A stretch of 64,000 nucleotides of DNA from Rhodocyclales bacterium (GTDB lineage: Bacteria > Pseudomonadota > Gammaproteobacteria > Burkholderiales > Rhodocyclaceae): positions 62,001-126,000 of the forward strand of contig PQAF01000027.1 of the NCBI GenBank assembly GCA_003105015.1, written 5' to 3'. The notes beneath the pieces were generated by a model. It was not told where the DNA came from. It ran no database searches and saw only the letters and a list, made by a program, of their open reading frames with translations. Every line of letters starts with the position of its first letter. The stretch's first letter is position 1. The translations under genes and the position numbers were made by a program. Shown one piece after another: positions 35,047-44,619 of the stretch.

Positions 35047-36486
35047 TCACGCCCGGGCGGCGATGAACGCCTTCACCGCCCCGGCATCGGCCTCCATCAC
35101 TTCCACCCGCTGCGGCAGGGCCTCGATGCCTTCCAGTTCCCGCGGCCGGCTTGGCTCGCGGCCGAGCGCCTCGCGGAGGGTCTCGGCGAACTTCACCGGC
35201 TGCGCCGTCTCCAGCACCACCATCGGCACGCCGGCTTCGCGGTGCGCCAGCGCCACCTTGAGGCCGTCGGCGGTGTGCGGATCGATCATCACGCCGTATT
35301 TCTCGAAAGCGGCACGGATCGTCGCCAGGCGGTCGGCATGGCTGCTGGTGCCCGAGGCGAAGCGGAATTCCGGCAGGCGCGTCAGGTAGGGCGTGCCGCG
35401 CAGGTCGAAGCCGCCGCCGTTCGGCTGCGCTGACTCGACCTTCGCCCACCATTCGCGCACCACCGCTGCGTCGCGCCCGGCCAGGTCGAAGGCGAAGCGC
35501 TCGAAGTTGGAGGCCTTGGAGATGTCCATCGAGGGGCTCGAGGTGACATGCGTCTCGGCCGTCGCCCGCGGCCGATAGACGCCGGTGCGGAAGAATTCGT
35601 CGAGCACGTCGTTCTCGTTGGTGGCCAGCACCAGCTTCGCGATCGGCAGGCCCATCATGCGCGCGACGTGGCCGGCGCAGATGTTGCCGAAATTGCCCGA
35701 AGGCACGGCGAAGGCGACCTGTTCGTCGTTCGAGCGGGTGGCCGCGAAGTAGCCCTTGAAGTAGTACACGATCTGCGCCGCGACGCGCGCCCAGTTGATC
35801 GAGTTCACTGCGCCGATCTTGTACTGCGCCTTGAAGGCGGCATCGTTGGAGGCCGCCTTCACGATGTCCTGGCAGTCGTCGAACATGCCGCGGATGGCGA
35901 TGTTGAAGATGTTGGCGTCGGGCAGCGAATACATCTGCGCGCGCTGGAAGTCGCTCATCAGGCCGTGCGGCGACAGCATGAAGACCTTGACGCCGTGCTT
36001 GCCGCGCATGGCGTACTCGGCCGCCGAGCCGGTATCGCCCGAGGTGGCGCCGAGGATGTTGATCGTCTCGCCGCGCTTGTCCAGCACGTACTCGAACAGG
36101 TTGCCGAGCAGCTGCATGGCCATGTCCTTGAAGGCCAGGGTCGGCCCGTTCGACAGCTCCAGCAGGTGCAGCCCCGGCTCCAGGGTGGTGAGCGGCGTGA
36201 TGTCCGCCGCGTCGCGTCCCGGCCGGCACCAGCGGTAGGCCTGCGCCGTGTAGGTGCGGTCGACCAGCGTCTTCAGGTCGCAGGCCGGGATGTCGGTGAT
36301 GAACTTCTCCAGCACGCGCAGCGCCAGCGCGTGGTAGGGCAGCGCGCGCCATTCGTCGAGCTCGGCGCGGGACACCTGCGGATAGGCCTCCGGCAGGTAG
36401 AGCCCGCCGTCCGGCGCCAGGCCGCCGAGCAGGATGTCGCAGAATTCCCGGGCGGGTGCCTGGCCGCGAGTGGAAATGTATTTCAT
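35047..36486 (-). CDS. thrC: Threonine synthase
   Basis: A 479-residue PLP enzyme converting O-phosphohomoserine to threonine. The PLP lysine is in NGPTLAFKDMAMQ and the phosphate-binding loop in GATSGDTGSAAEYAM. The N-terminus MKYISTRGQAPA is typical of the proteobacterial long form. Its ATG overlaps the hom stop (ATGA), so the two are translated together. Confidence 0.97.
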   Translation of the reverse strand: MKYISTRGQAPAREFCDILLGGLAPDGGLYLPEAYPQVSRAELDEWRALPYHALALRVLEKFITDIPACDLKTLVDRTYTAQAYRWCRPGRDAADITPLTTLEPGLHLLELSNGPTLAFKDMAMQLLGNLFEYVLDKRGETINILGATSGDTGSAAEYAMRGKHGVKVFMLSPHGLMSDFQRAQMYSLPDANIFNIAIRGMFDDCQDIVKAASNDAAFKAQYKIGAVNSINWARVAAQIVYYFKGYFAATRSNDEQVAFAVPSGNFGNICAGHVARMMGLPIAKLVLATNENDVLDEFFRTGVYRPRATAETHVTSSPSMDISKASNFERFAFDLAGRDAAVVREWWAKVESAQPNGGGFDLRGTPYLTRLPEFRFASGTSSHADRLATIRAAFEKYGVMIDPHTADGLKVALAHREAGVPMVVLETAQPVKFAETLREALGREPSRPRELEGIEALPQRVEVMEADAGAVKAFIAARA

Positions 36487-37796
36487 CAGTTCAGCTCTTC
36501 CAGGCGCAGGCGCACCACCTTGCCCTTCACCACCGGCAGTGACTCGATGCGGGCGATGGCGGCGTCGGCATTCTTCTCGCGCGTCTGGTGGGTGAGCATG
36601 ATGATGTCGGTCTGCTCCTCGCCCTCGGCCGGCTCGCGCTGGATCATGGCGTCGATGGAGATCTGCTGGTCGGCGAGGATGCGCGTGATGTCGGCCAGCA
36701 CGCCGGGGCGGTCCTCGACGCGCATGCGGAAGTAGTAGGAAGTTTCCACCTCGCCCATCGCCAGCACCGGGATGGCCTTCACTGCATCGGGCTGGAAGGC
36801 GAGGTGCGGCACGCGGTGCTCCGGGTCGGCGGTGTGCATGCGCGTGACGTCGACCAAGTCGGCGATGACCGCGCTGGCGGTCGGCTCGGCGCCGGCGCCC
36901 TTGCCGTAATAGAGCGTCGCGCCGACGGCGTCGCCCTTCACCAGCACGGCGTTCATGGCGCCCTCGACGTTGGCGATCAGGCGCTTCGACGGAATCAGCG
37001 TCGGATGCACGCGCAGTTCGACGCCCTTGGCGGTGCGCCTGGTGATGCCGAGCAGCTTGATGCGGTAGCCGAGCTGCTCGGCGTAGCGGATGTCCTCGGC
37101 CTGCAGCTTGCTGATGCCCTCGACATGGCACTTGTCGAACTGCATCGGGATGCCGAAGGCGATGGCCGACATGATGGTGAGCTTGTGCGCGGCGTCCACG
37201 CCCTCGACGTCGAAGGTCGGGTCGGCCTCGGCGTAGCCAAGGCGCTGCGCCTCCTTCAGCACCGTCTCGAAGGGCAGGCCCTTGTCGCGCATCTCGGAAA
37301 GGATGAAGTTGGTGGTGCCGTTGATGATGCCGGCGATCCACTCGATGCGGTTGGCGGTGAGGCCCTCGCGCAGCGCCTTGATGATGGGGATGCCGCCGGC
37401 CACCGCCGCCTCGAAGGCAACCATGACACCCTGCTTCTGCGCGGCGGCGAATATCTCGTTGCCGTGCGTGGCAAGCAGCGCCTTGTTGGCGGTGACGACG
37501 TGCTTGCCGTTCTCGATGGCCTTCAGGACGAGTTCCTTCGCCACGCCATAGCCGCCGATCAGTTCGACGACGATGTCGACTTCCGGATCGGCGACGACGG
37601 AAAACGCGTCGTCGGTGAGGCGGCAGGCGCCGCCGGTGATCTTCTTCGCCAGTTCCAGATTCTTGTCGGCGACGACGGAGATGCGGATCGGCCGGCCGGC
37701 GCGGCGGGTGATCTCCTCCTGGTTGCGCTGGAGGACGGTGAAGGTGCCGCCGCCGACGGTGCCGATGCCGAGCAGGCCTACGTTGATGGGTTTCAT
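36486..37796 (-). CDS. hom: Homoserine dehydrogenase
   Basis: A 436-residue enzyme reducing aspartate semialdehyde to homoserine. NAD(P) site GLLGIGTVGGGTF at residues 8-20, catalytic region GIINGTTNFILSEM, then DVEGVDAAHKL, and a C-terminal ACT domain (about 350-430, RVEDRPGVLADITRILA) for threonine feedback. It is the first partner of thrC in this operon and follows the aminotransferase gene by 20 bp. Confidence 0.97.
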   Translation of the reverse strand: MKPINVGLLGIGTVGGGTFTVLQRNQEEITRRAGRPIRISVVADKNLELAKKITGGACRLTDDAFSVVADPEVDIVVELIGGYGVAKELVLKAIENGKHVVTANKALLATHGNEIFAAAQKQGVMVAFEAAVAGGIPIIKALREGLTANRIEWIAGIINGTTNFILSEMRDKGLPFETVLKEAQRLGYAEADPTFDVEGVDAAHKLTIMSAIAFGIPMQFDKCHVEGISKLQAEDIRYAEQLGYRIKLLGITRRTAKGVELRVHPTLIPSKRLIANVEGAMNAVLVKGDAVGATLYYGKGAGAEPTASAVIADLVDVTRMHTADPEHRVPHLAFQPDAVKAIPVLAMGEVETSYYFRMRVEDRPGVLADITRILADQQISIDAMIQREPAEGEEQTDIIMLTHQTREKNADAAIARIESLPVVKGKVVRLRLEELN

Positions 37797-37816
37797 GGGG
37801 ATATTCCGTGTTTCAG

Positions 37817-39043
37817 TTAGTTGCCGTGCCGCTTGCGGTAGTGCTCGAGGAAGCGCGCGATGCGGCCGATGGCTTCGCGCAAGTCGTCGACATTGGGCAG
37901 GAAGACGACGCGGAAATGGTCCGGCGTCGGCCAGTTGAAGCCGCTGCCCTGCACCAGCAGCACCTTCTCCTCGAGCAGCAGCTCGAGGATGAACTGCTGG
38001 TCGTCGGCGATCGGATAGAGCTTAGGATCGAGCCGCGGAAAGAGGTAAAGCGCCGCCTTCGGCTTGTAGCAGCTGACGCCGGGGATCTGCGTCAACAGCT
38101 CCCAGGCGAGGTCGCGCTGGCGGGTCAGCCGGCCCTCCGGAGCGACCAGTTCGACGATGCTCTGGTGGCCGCCCAGCGCCGTCTGGATGGCGTACTGGCC
38201 GGGCACGTTGGAACACAGCCGCATCGAGGCCAGCATGTCGAGCCCCTCGATGTAGTCGCGCGCGTGGCGCTTCTCGCCGGAGACCACCATCCAGCCGGCG
38301 CGGTAGCCGCAGGCGCGGTAGTTCTTCGACAGGCCGTTGAAGGTGACGAACAGCACGTCGTCGGCCAGCGCGGCAATCGAGGTGTGCGTGGCGCCGTCGT
38401 AGAGCACCTTGTCGTAGATCTCGTCGGCGAAGATGATGAGCTGGTGGCTCCGGGCGATCCCGATGATCTCGCGCAGCAGGTCGTCCGGATACAGCGCGCC
38501 GGTCGGGTTGTTCGGGTTGATCAGCACGATGGCACGCGTCGACGGGCCGATCTTGCCGCGGATGTCGGCGAGGTCGGGCAGCCAGCCGGCACCCTCGTCG
38601 CACAGGTAATGGCGCGGCGTGCCGCCGGAGAGGCTCACCGCCGCCGTCCACAACGGGTAGTCCGGCGCCGGCACCAGCACCTCGTCGCCGTTGTTGAGCA
38701 GGGCCTGCATGGCCATCACGATCAGCTCGGAGACGCCGTTGCCGATGTAGATGTCGTCGATGCCGACGCCGGCGATCTTCTTCTCCTGGCAGTAGTGCAT
38801 GATCGCCTTGCGCGCGGCGAAGAGGCCCTTCGAGTCGGAGTAGCCGGAGGCCTCGCGCAGGTTGTGGATGACGTCGACGACGATCTCTTCCGGCGCCTCG
38901 AAGCCGAACGGCGCCGGATTGCCGATGTTCAGCTTGATGATGCGATGGCCCTCCTCCTCCATCTGCCGGGCGCGGGCCAGCACCGGTCCGCGGATGTCGT
39001 AGCAGACGTTGGCGAGCTTGGTCGACTTGAGTACTGGTTGCAT
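37817..39043 (-). CDS. alaA: AlaA-type pyridoxal-phosphate aminotransferase
   Basis: A 408-residue class I aminotransferase. N-terminal LARARQMEEEGHRIIKLNIGNPAPFGF is the AlaA hallmark. The PLP lysine is in FNGLSKNYRACGYRAGW and the cofactor Asp in LIIFADEIYDKV. It likely transaminates pyruvate with glutamate to give alanine. It overlaps the stop of the next upstream gene by one base (TAATG). Two related aminotransferases in tandem before hom-thrC is a common betaproteobacterial arrangement. Confidence 0.92.
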   Translation of the reverse strand: MQPVLKSTKLANVCYDIRGPVLARARQMEEEGHRIIKLNIGNPAPFGFEAPEEIVVDVIHNLREASGYSDSKGLFAARKAIMHYCQEKKIAGVGIDDIYIGNGVSELIVMAMQALLNNGDEVLVPAPDYPLWTAAVSLSGGTPRHYLCDEGAGWLPDLADIRGKIGPSTRAIVLINPNNPTGALYPDDLLREIIGIARSHQLIIFADEIYDKVLYDGATHTSIAALADDVLFVTFNGLSKNYRACGYRAGWMVVSGEKRHARDYIEGLDMLASMRLCSNVPGQYAIQTALGGHQSIVELVAPEGRLTRQRDLAWELLTQIPGVSCYKPKAALYLFPRLDPKLYPIADDQQFILELLLEEKVLLVQGSGFNWPTPDHFRVVFLPNVDDLREAIGRIARFLEHYRKRHGN

Positions 39044-40227
39044 TACAACAGCCCATCCTTTCGGAACATATCCTTGATTCCCCGCACGGCCTGCCGGGTG
39101 CGCTCCTCGTTCTCGATCAGCGCGAAGCGGACGTGGTCGTCGCCGTAGTCGCCAAAGCCAATACCCGGCGACACCGCCACCTTGGCATCCGCCAGCAGCT
39201 TCTTGGCGAATTCCAGCGAGCCGAGCTTTTCGTAGGCCGGCGGAATCTTCGCCCAGATGTACATCGAGGCCTTCGGCACCTCGACCGTCCAGCCGGCCTC
39301 GTGCAGTCCCTTGGCCAGCACGTTGCGGCGGTTCTGGTACTTCAGCCGCACCTCCTCTACGCAGTCCTGCGGGCCGTCCAGCGCGATGACCGAGGCCACC
39401 TGGATCGGCGTGAAGGTGCCGTAATCGTGGTAGCTCTTGATGCGCGCCAGGGCGTTGCACAGATCGCGGTTGCCGACCATGAAGCCGATGCGCCAGCCGG
39501 CCATGTTGTAGCTCTTCGACAGTGTGAAGAACTCCACCGCCACGTCGCGCGCGCCCGGCACCTGCATGATCGAGGGGGCTTCCCACCCGTCGAAGACGAT
39601 GTCGGCGTAGGCAAGGTCGTGCACCACCAGGATGTCGTGCTGTTTCGCCAAAGCCACCACGCGCTCGAAGAAATCCAGCTCGACGCAGCGCGCCGTCGGG
39701 TTGCTCGGAAAGCCGAGGATCATCATCTTCGGCTTGGGCGTGCACTCGCGGATCGCGCGCTGCAGCTCCTCGAAAAAATCGGTATCCGGCGTCATGCGCA
39801 CCGAGCGGATGTCGGCGCCGGCAATGATGGCGCCGTAGATGTGGATCGGGTACGAGGGATTCGGCACCAGCACCGTGTCGCCGCGGTCCAGCGTGGCGAG
39901 CATCAGGTGGGCAAGGCCTTCCTTGGAGCCGATGGTCACCACCGCCTCGGTCTCCGGATCGAAAGCGACGTCGTAGCGGCGCCGGTACCAGTCGCAGATG
40001 GCCTTTCTCAGGCGTGGAATGCCCTTCGACACCGAGTAGCCGTGCGTGTCCCCGCGCTGCGCCGCGTCGACCAGCTTGTCGACGATGTGCTTCGGCGTCG
40101 GCCCGTCCGGGTTGCCCATGCTCATGTCGATGATGTCCTCGCCGCGGCGACGGGCGGCCATCTTCAGCTCGCCCGTAATGTTGAAGACATAGGGCGGCAG
40201 ACGCTGGATTCTGGGGAATTCCTTCAT
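39043..40227 (-). CDS. alaC: AlaC-type pyridoxal-phosphate aminotransferase
   Basis: A 394-residue class I aminotransferase starting [20 protein letters not shown], typical of AlaC (YfdZ). PLP lysine in [15 protein letters not shown], cofactor loop [12 protein letters not shown], and Asp/Tyr in [10 protein letters not shown]. It makes alanine or a related amino acid. It is the promoter-proximal gene of alaC-alaA-hom-thrC. The short gap to the divergent gene at 40305 holds the promoters. Confidence 0.92.
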   Translation of the reverse strand: MKEFPRIQRLPPYVFNITGELKMAARRRGEDIIDMSMGNPDGPTPKHIVDKLVDAAQRGDTHGYSVSKGIPRLRKAICDWYRRRYDVAFDPETEAVVTIGSKEGLAHLMLATLDRGDTVLVPNPSYPIHIYGAIIAGADIRSVRMTPDTDFFEELQRAIRECTPKPKMMILGFPSNPTARCVELDFFERVVALAKQHDILVVHDLAYADIVFDGWEAPSIMQVPGARDVAVEFFTLSKSYNMAGWRIGFMVGNRDLCNALARIKSYHDYGTFTPIQVASVIALDGPQDCVEEVRLKYQNRRNVLAKGLHEAGWTVEVPKASMYIWAKIPPAYEKLGSLEFAKKLLADAKVAVSPGIGFGDYGDDHVRFALIENEERTRQAVRGIKDMFRKDGLL

Positions 40228-40304
40228 TTCGGCGGTGCAGCATCAAAGATATAATGTTACCCGACGCTTATACTCCCGACAAATCAGGCGGCTAGCCAAT
40301 TTTC

Positions 40305-40688
40305 ATGAAACTGCACCTGGACAACCCGGCCAACCGGAATCTGGTCACCGGCTACGGCGCGGGCTATGTCGCCATCAACCACCGCCAGTACGAAGCGAAT
40401 CTGATCCTGCTGCCCGACCGCATCGTCGAATCCTGGGGCGCCGGCGGCTTCGAGGCGCTGGCGGAAAGCGATTTCGAGGCGATCCGCACGCTGGGGCCGG
40501 AGATTCTCCTGCTCGGCACCGGCGACCGCCAGCGATTCCCCGCGCCGAGCCTGCTGCGCCCGTTGATCGAGGCACGCATCGGCTATGAAATCATGGACCT
40601 ACCCGCCGCCTGCCGCACCTTCAACATCCTGATGGCGGAAGGCCGGCGAGTGGCCGCCGCCCTGCTCATCGAAGCCATTCCATCGTGA
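40305..40688 (+). CDS. Mth938-like domain protein (NDUFAF3 superfamily)
   Basis: A 127-residue protein of the Mth938/NDUFAF3 family (older DUF498). The pattern IVESWGAGGFEAL, EILLLGTGDRQRFP and MDLPAACRTFNILMAEGRRVAAAL is characteristic. The mitochondrial relative helps assemble complex I; the bacterial role is unproven. The stop overlaps the GTG of the deacetylase gene. Confidence 0.88.
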   Translation: MKLHLDNPANRNLVTGYGAGYVAINHRQYEANLILLPDRIVESWGAGGFEALAESDFEAIRTLGPEILLLGTGDRQRFPAPSLLRPLIEARIGYEIMDLPAACRTFNILMAEGRRVAAALLIEAIPS

Positions 40689-41581
40689 AACTTGCCCTGA
40701 AAATCGATGCCGCCACCTTCCGCGGCAGCCTGGTTGGCGTGCCGCGCCTGGTCGAGGCCCTGCGCAGCGCAGAAGCGAAGGCAAGCTTTTTCTTCAACCT
40801 CGGTCCGGATCGCAGCGGCCGCCAGCTGGGCGCCCTGCTGGCGGCCTCCCGCCGCGGCGCCTCGGCCCCGAGCCGCTATGGGTTGGCCACCCTGTTCTAC
40901 GGCACGCTGCTGCCCGGCCCCGACATCGGCCGCCGCTGCGCGGACATCCTGCGCGGCGTGGGCGATGCCGGCTTCGACGCCGGCGTGATGGGCTGGGACG
41001 GCGCCGTCTGGCAGCGCAGCGCCGAAACAGCCGCCCCCGGCTGGACCGAGCGCCAGATGCAGCGCGCGATTGCGCGCTACGACAAGATTTTCGGCGAAGC
41101 GCCGAGGTTCCACGGCGCCGCCGGCTGGCAGATGAATCCGCATGCCCTGCGTCTGACCCAGCGACTGGGATTCGGCTTCGCCTCCGACACGCGCGGCACC
41201 CACCCCTACATTCCGGTCTGGAATGCCGAAGTCGTCCTCTGCCCGCAGCTGCCGACCACCCTGCCGACCCTGGACGAACTGCTGGACCGCGACGGCTGCA
41301 GCGTCGACACGGTACACGAGCGGCTGCTGGCACTGACCGCCGAGGCGCCGCCGACCGGCCATGTCTTCACCCTGCGGGCCGAACTGGAAGGCCAGCGGCT
41401 GCTGCCGGCCTTCGTCAAGCTGCTGGAGGGATGGAAAGCCCAAGGCTACGAACTCGTCTCCCTGAGCGGTCTGCTCGAATCGATCGACGCCAGCCGCCTG
41501 CCGCGCCACGAGGTGGTGCGCGGCACGGTGGCGGGCCGCGCCGGCAGCCTGATGCTGCAGGGACCGGAGTTTCTCGCCTGA
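40685..41581 (+). CDS. ArnD-like polysaccharide deacetylase
   Basis: A 298-residue NodB-fold deacetylase starting at GTG 40685. It resembles ArnD: KIDAATFRGSLVGVPRLVEAL, then ASFFFNLGPDRSGR, GVMGWDGAVWQR, FHGAAGWQMNPHALRL and CPQLPTTLPTLDELL. The usual metal-binding Asp of NodB (TFDD) appears as KIDA, as in ArnD. ArnD removes formyl from undecaprenyl-linked Ara4N, but no arn cluster is present, so the substrate is open. Confidence 0.85.
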   Translation: MKLALKIDAATFRGSLVGVPRLVEALRSAEAKASFFFNLGPDRSGRQLGALLAASRRGASAPSRYGLATLFYGTLLPGPDIGRRCADILRGVGDAGFDAGVMGWDGAVWQRSAETAAPGWTERQMQRAIARYDKIFGEAPRFHGAAGWQMNPHALRLTQRLGFGFASDTRGTHPYIPVWNAEVVLCPQLPTTLPTLDELLDRDGCSVDTVHERLLALTAEAPPTGHVFTLRAELEGQRLLPAFVKLLEGWKAQGYELVSLSGLLESIDASRLPRHEVVRGTVAGRAGSLMLQGPEFLA

Positions 41582-41623
41582 GGCCCCGCCGGCCGCTTGC
41601 GCCGGCCGCGGTTTTCATCAACA

Positions 41624-42103
41624 ATGCAGACGCTCATGCCAGACAAGCCCGCACCCGATTTCGCCCTGCCGGCGACAGGCAACCAGACCTTCTCCCTGTC
41701 CCAGGCGCGCGGGACTCCCGTCGTCCTCTACTTCTACCCGAAAGACAACACGCCCGGCTGCACCACCGAGGCGGGCGAGTTCCGCGACCTGCACGCGCAA
41801 TTTCGCAAGGCCGGCTGCGCCGTCTTCGGCATCTCGCGCGACAGCCTCAAGTCGCACGAGGGCTTCAAGGCCAAACTGAATCTGCCCTTCGAACTGCTCT
41901 CCGACGCCGGTGAAACCGCCTGCGCCCTGTTCGGCGTCATCAAGCAGAAAGTCCTCTACGGCAAGCCGGTGCGCGGCATCGAGCGCAGCACCTTCGTCAT
42001 CGACGGCAATGGCGTGCTCAGGCGCGAGTGGCGCGGCGTCAAGGCGCCCGGCCACGCCGCCGAAGTCCTCGAATTCGTGAAGTCCTTAAAGAGAGATACA
42101 TGA
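41624..42103 (+). CDS. bcp: Thiol peroxidase of the Bcp/PrxQ group
   Basis: A 159-residue peroxiredoxin. The peroxidatic Cys is in YPKDNTPGCTTEAGEF, and a further Cys (FRKAGCAVFG) could be the resolving one. It reduces hydrogen and organic peroxides with thioredoxin. The start is uncertain: ATG 41624 or 41636 are both possible, and neither has a clear ribosome site. A GC inverted repeat with a short T run (about 41588-41617) lies just upstream. The stop overlaps phoH. Confidence 0.92.
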   Translation: MQTLMPDKPAPDFALPATGNQTFSLSQARGTPVVLYFYPKDNTPGCTTEAGEFRDLHAQFRKAGCAVFGISRDSLKSHEGFKAKLNLPFELLSDAGETACALFGVIKQKVLYGKPVRGIERSTFVIDGNGVLRREWRGVKAPGHAAEVLEFVKSLKRDT

Positions 42104-43500
42104 ACGCCAAGAAGCACCCCTCCATCAAGCTGTTCGTCCTCGACACCAACGTCCTCATGCACGATCCGACGAGCCTGTTCCGCTTCGAGGAACATGACGT
42201 CTTCGTGCCGATGATGACCCTCGAGGAGCTCGACAACAACAAGAAGGGCATGTCCGAGGTGGCGCGCAACGCCCGCCAGGCCAGCCGCATGCTGGACGGC
42301 ATCGTCGGCGGCTTCGAGGACCGCATCGAGAAAGGCATCCCGCTCGAGGAACCTTCCAGCGGACTGGCCACCGGCCGCCTCTTCATGCAGACCGAGCCGA
42401 TCAACGGCGCCCTGCCGTCGACCCTGCCCACCGCCAAGGCCGACAACCAGATCATCGGCGTGATGATGCATCTGATCGACAAGCATCCGAAGCGCTCGGT
42501 GATCCTCGTCTCCAAGGACATCAACATGCGCATCAAGGCCCGCGCCCTGGGGCTGGATGCGCAGGACTACTACAACGACAAGGTGCTGGAGGACACCGAC
42601 CTCCTGTACACCGGCACGCGCGAGATGACGGCCGACTTCTGGGAGGCCAACGGCAAGGACATGGAGTCCTGGAAGCAGGAGGGCCACACGCTCTACCGCA
42701 TCAAGGGGCCGGTCTGCCCGGATCTGCTCATCAACGAATTCCTCTGGCAGGACGGCGAGCGCCCCTTCCAGGCCATCGTGCGCGAAAAGAGCGGCAAGTC
42801 CGCCGTGCTGGAAACGCTGAAGGACTACAGCCACCAGAAGAACAACGTCTGGGGCATCATGGCGCGCAACCGCGAGCAGAATTTCGCCTTCAACCTGCTG
42901 ATGGATCCGGAGGTCGACTTCATCACCCTGCTCGGCCAGGCCGGCACCGGCAAGACCCTGCTGACGCTGGCCGCGGGCCTGACGCAGACGCTGGAAACCA
43001 AGCTCTACAGCGAGATCATCTTCACCCGCGTCACCGTGCCGGTGGGCGAGGACATCGGCTTCCTGCCAGGCACCGAGGAGGAGAAGATGACGCCCTGGAT
43101 GGGCGCCCTCGAGGACAACCTCGACGTGCTCAACAAGCCCGCCGAGGACGGCGGCGAGTGGGGCCGCGCCGCCACGCGCGACCTGATCCGCTCGCGCATC
43201 AAGGTGAAGTCGCTCAACTTCATGCGCGGCCGCACCTTCCTCAACAAGTACCTGGTCATCGACGAGGCGCAGAACCTGACGCCGAAGCAGATGAAGACGC
43301 TGATCACGCGCGCCGGCCCCGGCACCAAGGTGGTCTGCCTCGGCAACATCGCCCAGATCGACACGCCCTACCTCACCGAGGGCAGCTCGGGCCTGACCTA
43401 CGTGGTGGACCGCTTCAAGGGCTGGCCGCACAGCGGCCACGTCACGCTGATGCGCGGCGAGCGTTCGCGACTGGCGGACCACGCCGCCGAAGTGCTGTAG
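42100..43500 (+). CDS. PhoH family protein with PIN domain
   Basis: A 466-residue PIN-PhoH fusion (PhoH2 type). The N-terminal PIN nuclease domain (LFVLDTNVLMHDP, about 10-150) retains its acidic residues (DTN, DNNKKG, SKDINMR). The C-terminal PhoH ATPase has Walker A LLGQAGTGKTLL and Walker B KYLVIDEAQNLTP. Such proteins act as RNA helicase-nucleases. It overlaps the peroxiredoxin gene by 4 bp, suggesting joint expression. Confidence 0.93.
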   Translation: MNAKKHPSIKLFVLDTNVLMHDPTSLFRFEEHDVFVPMMTLEELDNNKKGMSEVARNARQASRMLDGIVGGFEDRIEKGIPLEEPSSGLATGRLFMQTEPINGALPSTLPTAKADNQIIGVMMHLIDKHPKRSVILVSKDINMRIKARALGLDAQDYYNDKVLEDTDLLYTGTREMTADFWEANGKDMESWKQEGHTLYRIKGPVCPDLLINEFLWQDGERPFQAIVREKSGKSAVLETLKDYSHQKNNVWGIMARNREQNFAFNLLMDPEVDFITLLGQAGTGKTLLTLAAGLTQTLETKLYSEIIFTRVTVPVGEDIGFLPGTEEEKMTPWMGALEDNLDVLNKPAEDGGEWGRAATRDLIRSRIKVKSLNFMRGRTFLNKYLVIDEAQNLTPKQMKTLITRAGPGTKVVCLGNIAQIDTPYLTEGSSGLTYVVDRFKGWPHSGHVTLMRGERSRLADHAAEVL

Positions 43501-43506
43501 CCTTTC

Positions 43507-44556
43507 TCAATCCCGCCCGCGCCCGCCGCCGCGCGGGGCGTGGTTCCCGTCGGCATTGCGCCGGGGCCGGTCGCGGTCCCGCAATTCGCGGTCCTGCGGG
43601 CGCGCCTGCCGCCGCTCGTCGAGGCGCTGGCGCCGATCCCCGGCATCGGTGGAACGCCGCTCCCGCTCGTTGCGCTGCTGCAGGCCGCTCTCCTGCTGGC
43701 GCCTCTGTCGGTTGTCCTGCAACTGCCTATTGCGCTCTTCGCGCTGCTTCAGGCGCTGCGCATCCTGTTCCCGCTTGCGTTCCTGCACCGCCTTTTGCCG
43801 CTCGGCCTTCTGCTTGTCCAGCTGCGTCTTCTTCTCCTGCAGCACCTTGCGGCGATCGTCGCGTCGCTGGTCGATCGCCTTGCGCACGACCTCGTGCCGG
43901 GCGGCAATGGCCGCTTCGTGCCGCGTCGCCTTGAAGAAGGCCGGCACCTGGGGCAGGACGCGCGGCACCGGCCGGCCCCTCAAGGGCGCGAAACCGGCCT
44001 GGTTGGGCTTGACGTCGACGCTGCCGTGCTGCGTTCGGATATAGCTGCTGCCGACGTTCACCCTGTCGTAGCTGCCCGGCTCGCCCTCCGTCGAGCCCGC
44101 CGGAATGACCAGCGGCTCGTGGTCGGTGCCGCGCACGCCGATGGTGGCGGTGGGGGTGCGCACCTGATAGCTGCGCGGGTTGTACTTGCCGATCCAGCCG
44201 GTCACCGAGCGGAAGGTGCCCTGCAGCAGGCTGAAGATGCCCTTGTCCTTGTCGTCGCCCTCCGCCCGGTAGGCGGCGATGCTCATCCTCGTGTTGGGGC
44301 GCACGGCGATGAAGCCGCCGTCCTCCATGGTGACGTGCAGCTCGCCATCCTTGCCGGTGGCGATGGTCTCGCCCTCGAAGATCGTGCTGCCGACGGCAAC
44401 GCGGCGCGGCTGCCTGGCCCGGTCGGTGACCGTCACGTCGCCCTCGACAAGTTCGACTTTGCCGGCGAGGTTGCTTGAGGCGGACGTCGACGGGCCTTGG
44501 GCATAAGCGCCCAGGCAGGCGAACAATATGGAACAGGCAAGCAGCAGGCGGCGCAT
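43507..44556 (-). CDS. Exported FecR-domain protein with Arg/Gln-rich coiled-coil tail
   Basis: A 349-residue protein with a signal peptide (to about AYAQ, residue 20). A FecR domain covers about 30-185 (VEGDVTVTDRARQPRRVAVGSTIFEGETIATGKDGELHVT with MEDGGFIAVRPNTRM and TIGVRGTDHEP). From about residue 215 to the end it is extremely rich in Arg, Gln and Glu (ERQKAVQERKREQD and similar), predicted as a long charged helix. It is unlike FecR proper, as it has no membrane segment. Function unknown; surface or nucleic-acid binding are possibilities. Confidence 0.8.
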   Translation of the reverse strand: MRRLLLACSILFACLGAYAQGPSTSASSNLAGKVELVEGDVTVTDRARQPRRVAVGSTIFEGETIATGKDGELHVTMEDGGFIAVRPNTRMSIAAYRAEGDDKDKGIFSLLQGTFRSVTGWIGKYNPRSYQVRTPTATIGVRGTDHEPLVIPAGSTEGEPGSYDRVNVGSSYIRTQHGSVDVKPNQAGFAPLRGRPVPRVLPQVPAFFKATRHEAAIAARHEVVRKAIDQRRDDRRKVLQEKKTQLDKQKAERQKAVQERKREQDAQRLKQREERNRQLQDNRQRRQQESGLQQRNERERRSTDAGDRRQRLDERRQARPQDRELRDRDRPRRNADGNHAPRGGGRGRD

Positions 44557-44619
44557 GATGAACCCTCCCCCGTTTTACAGGGAGTTTAACGGCCGGCCGC
44601 CCGGATGGGTTGAACCCTG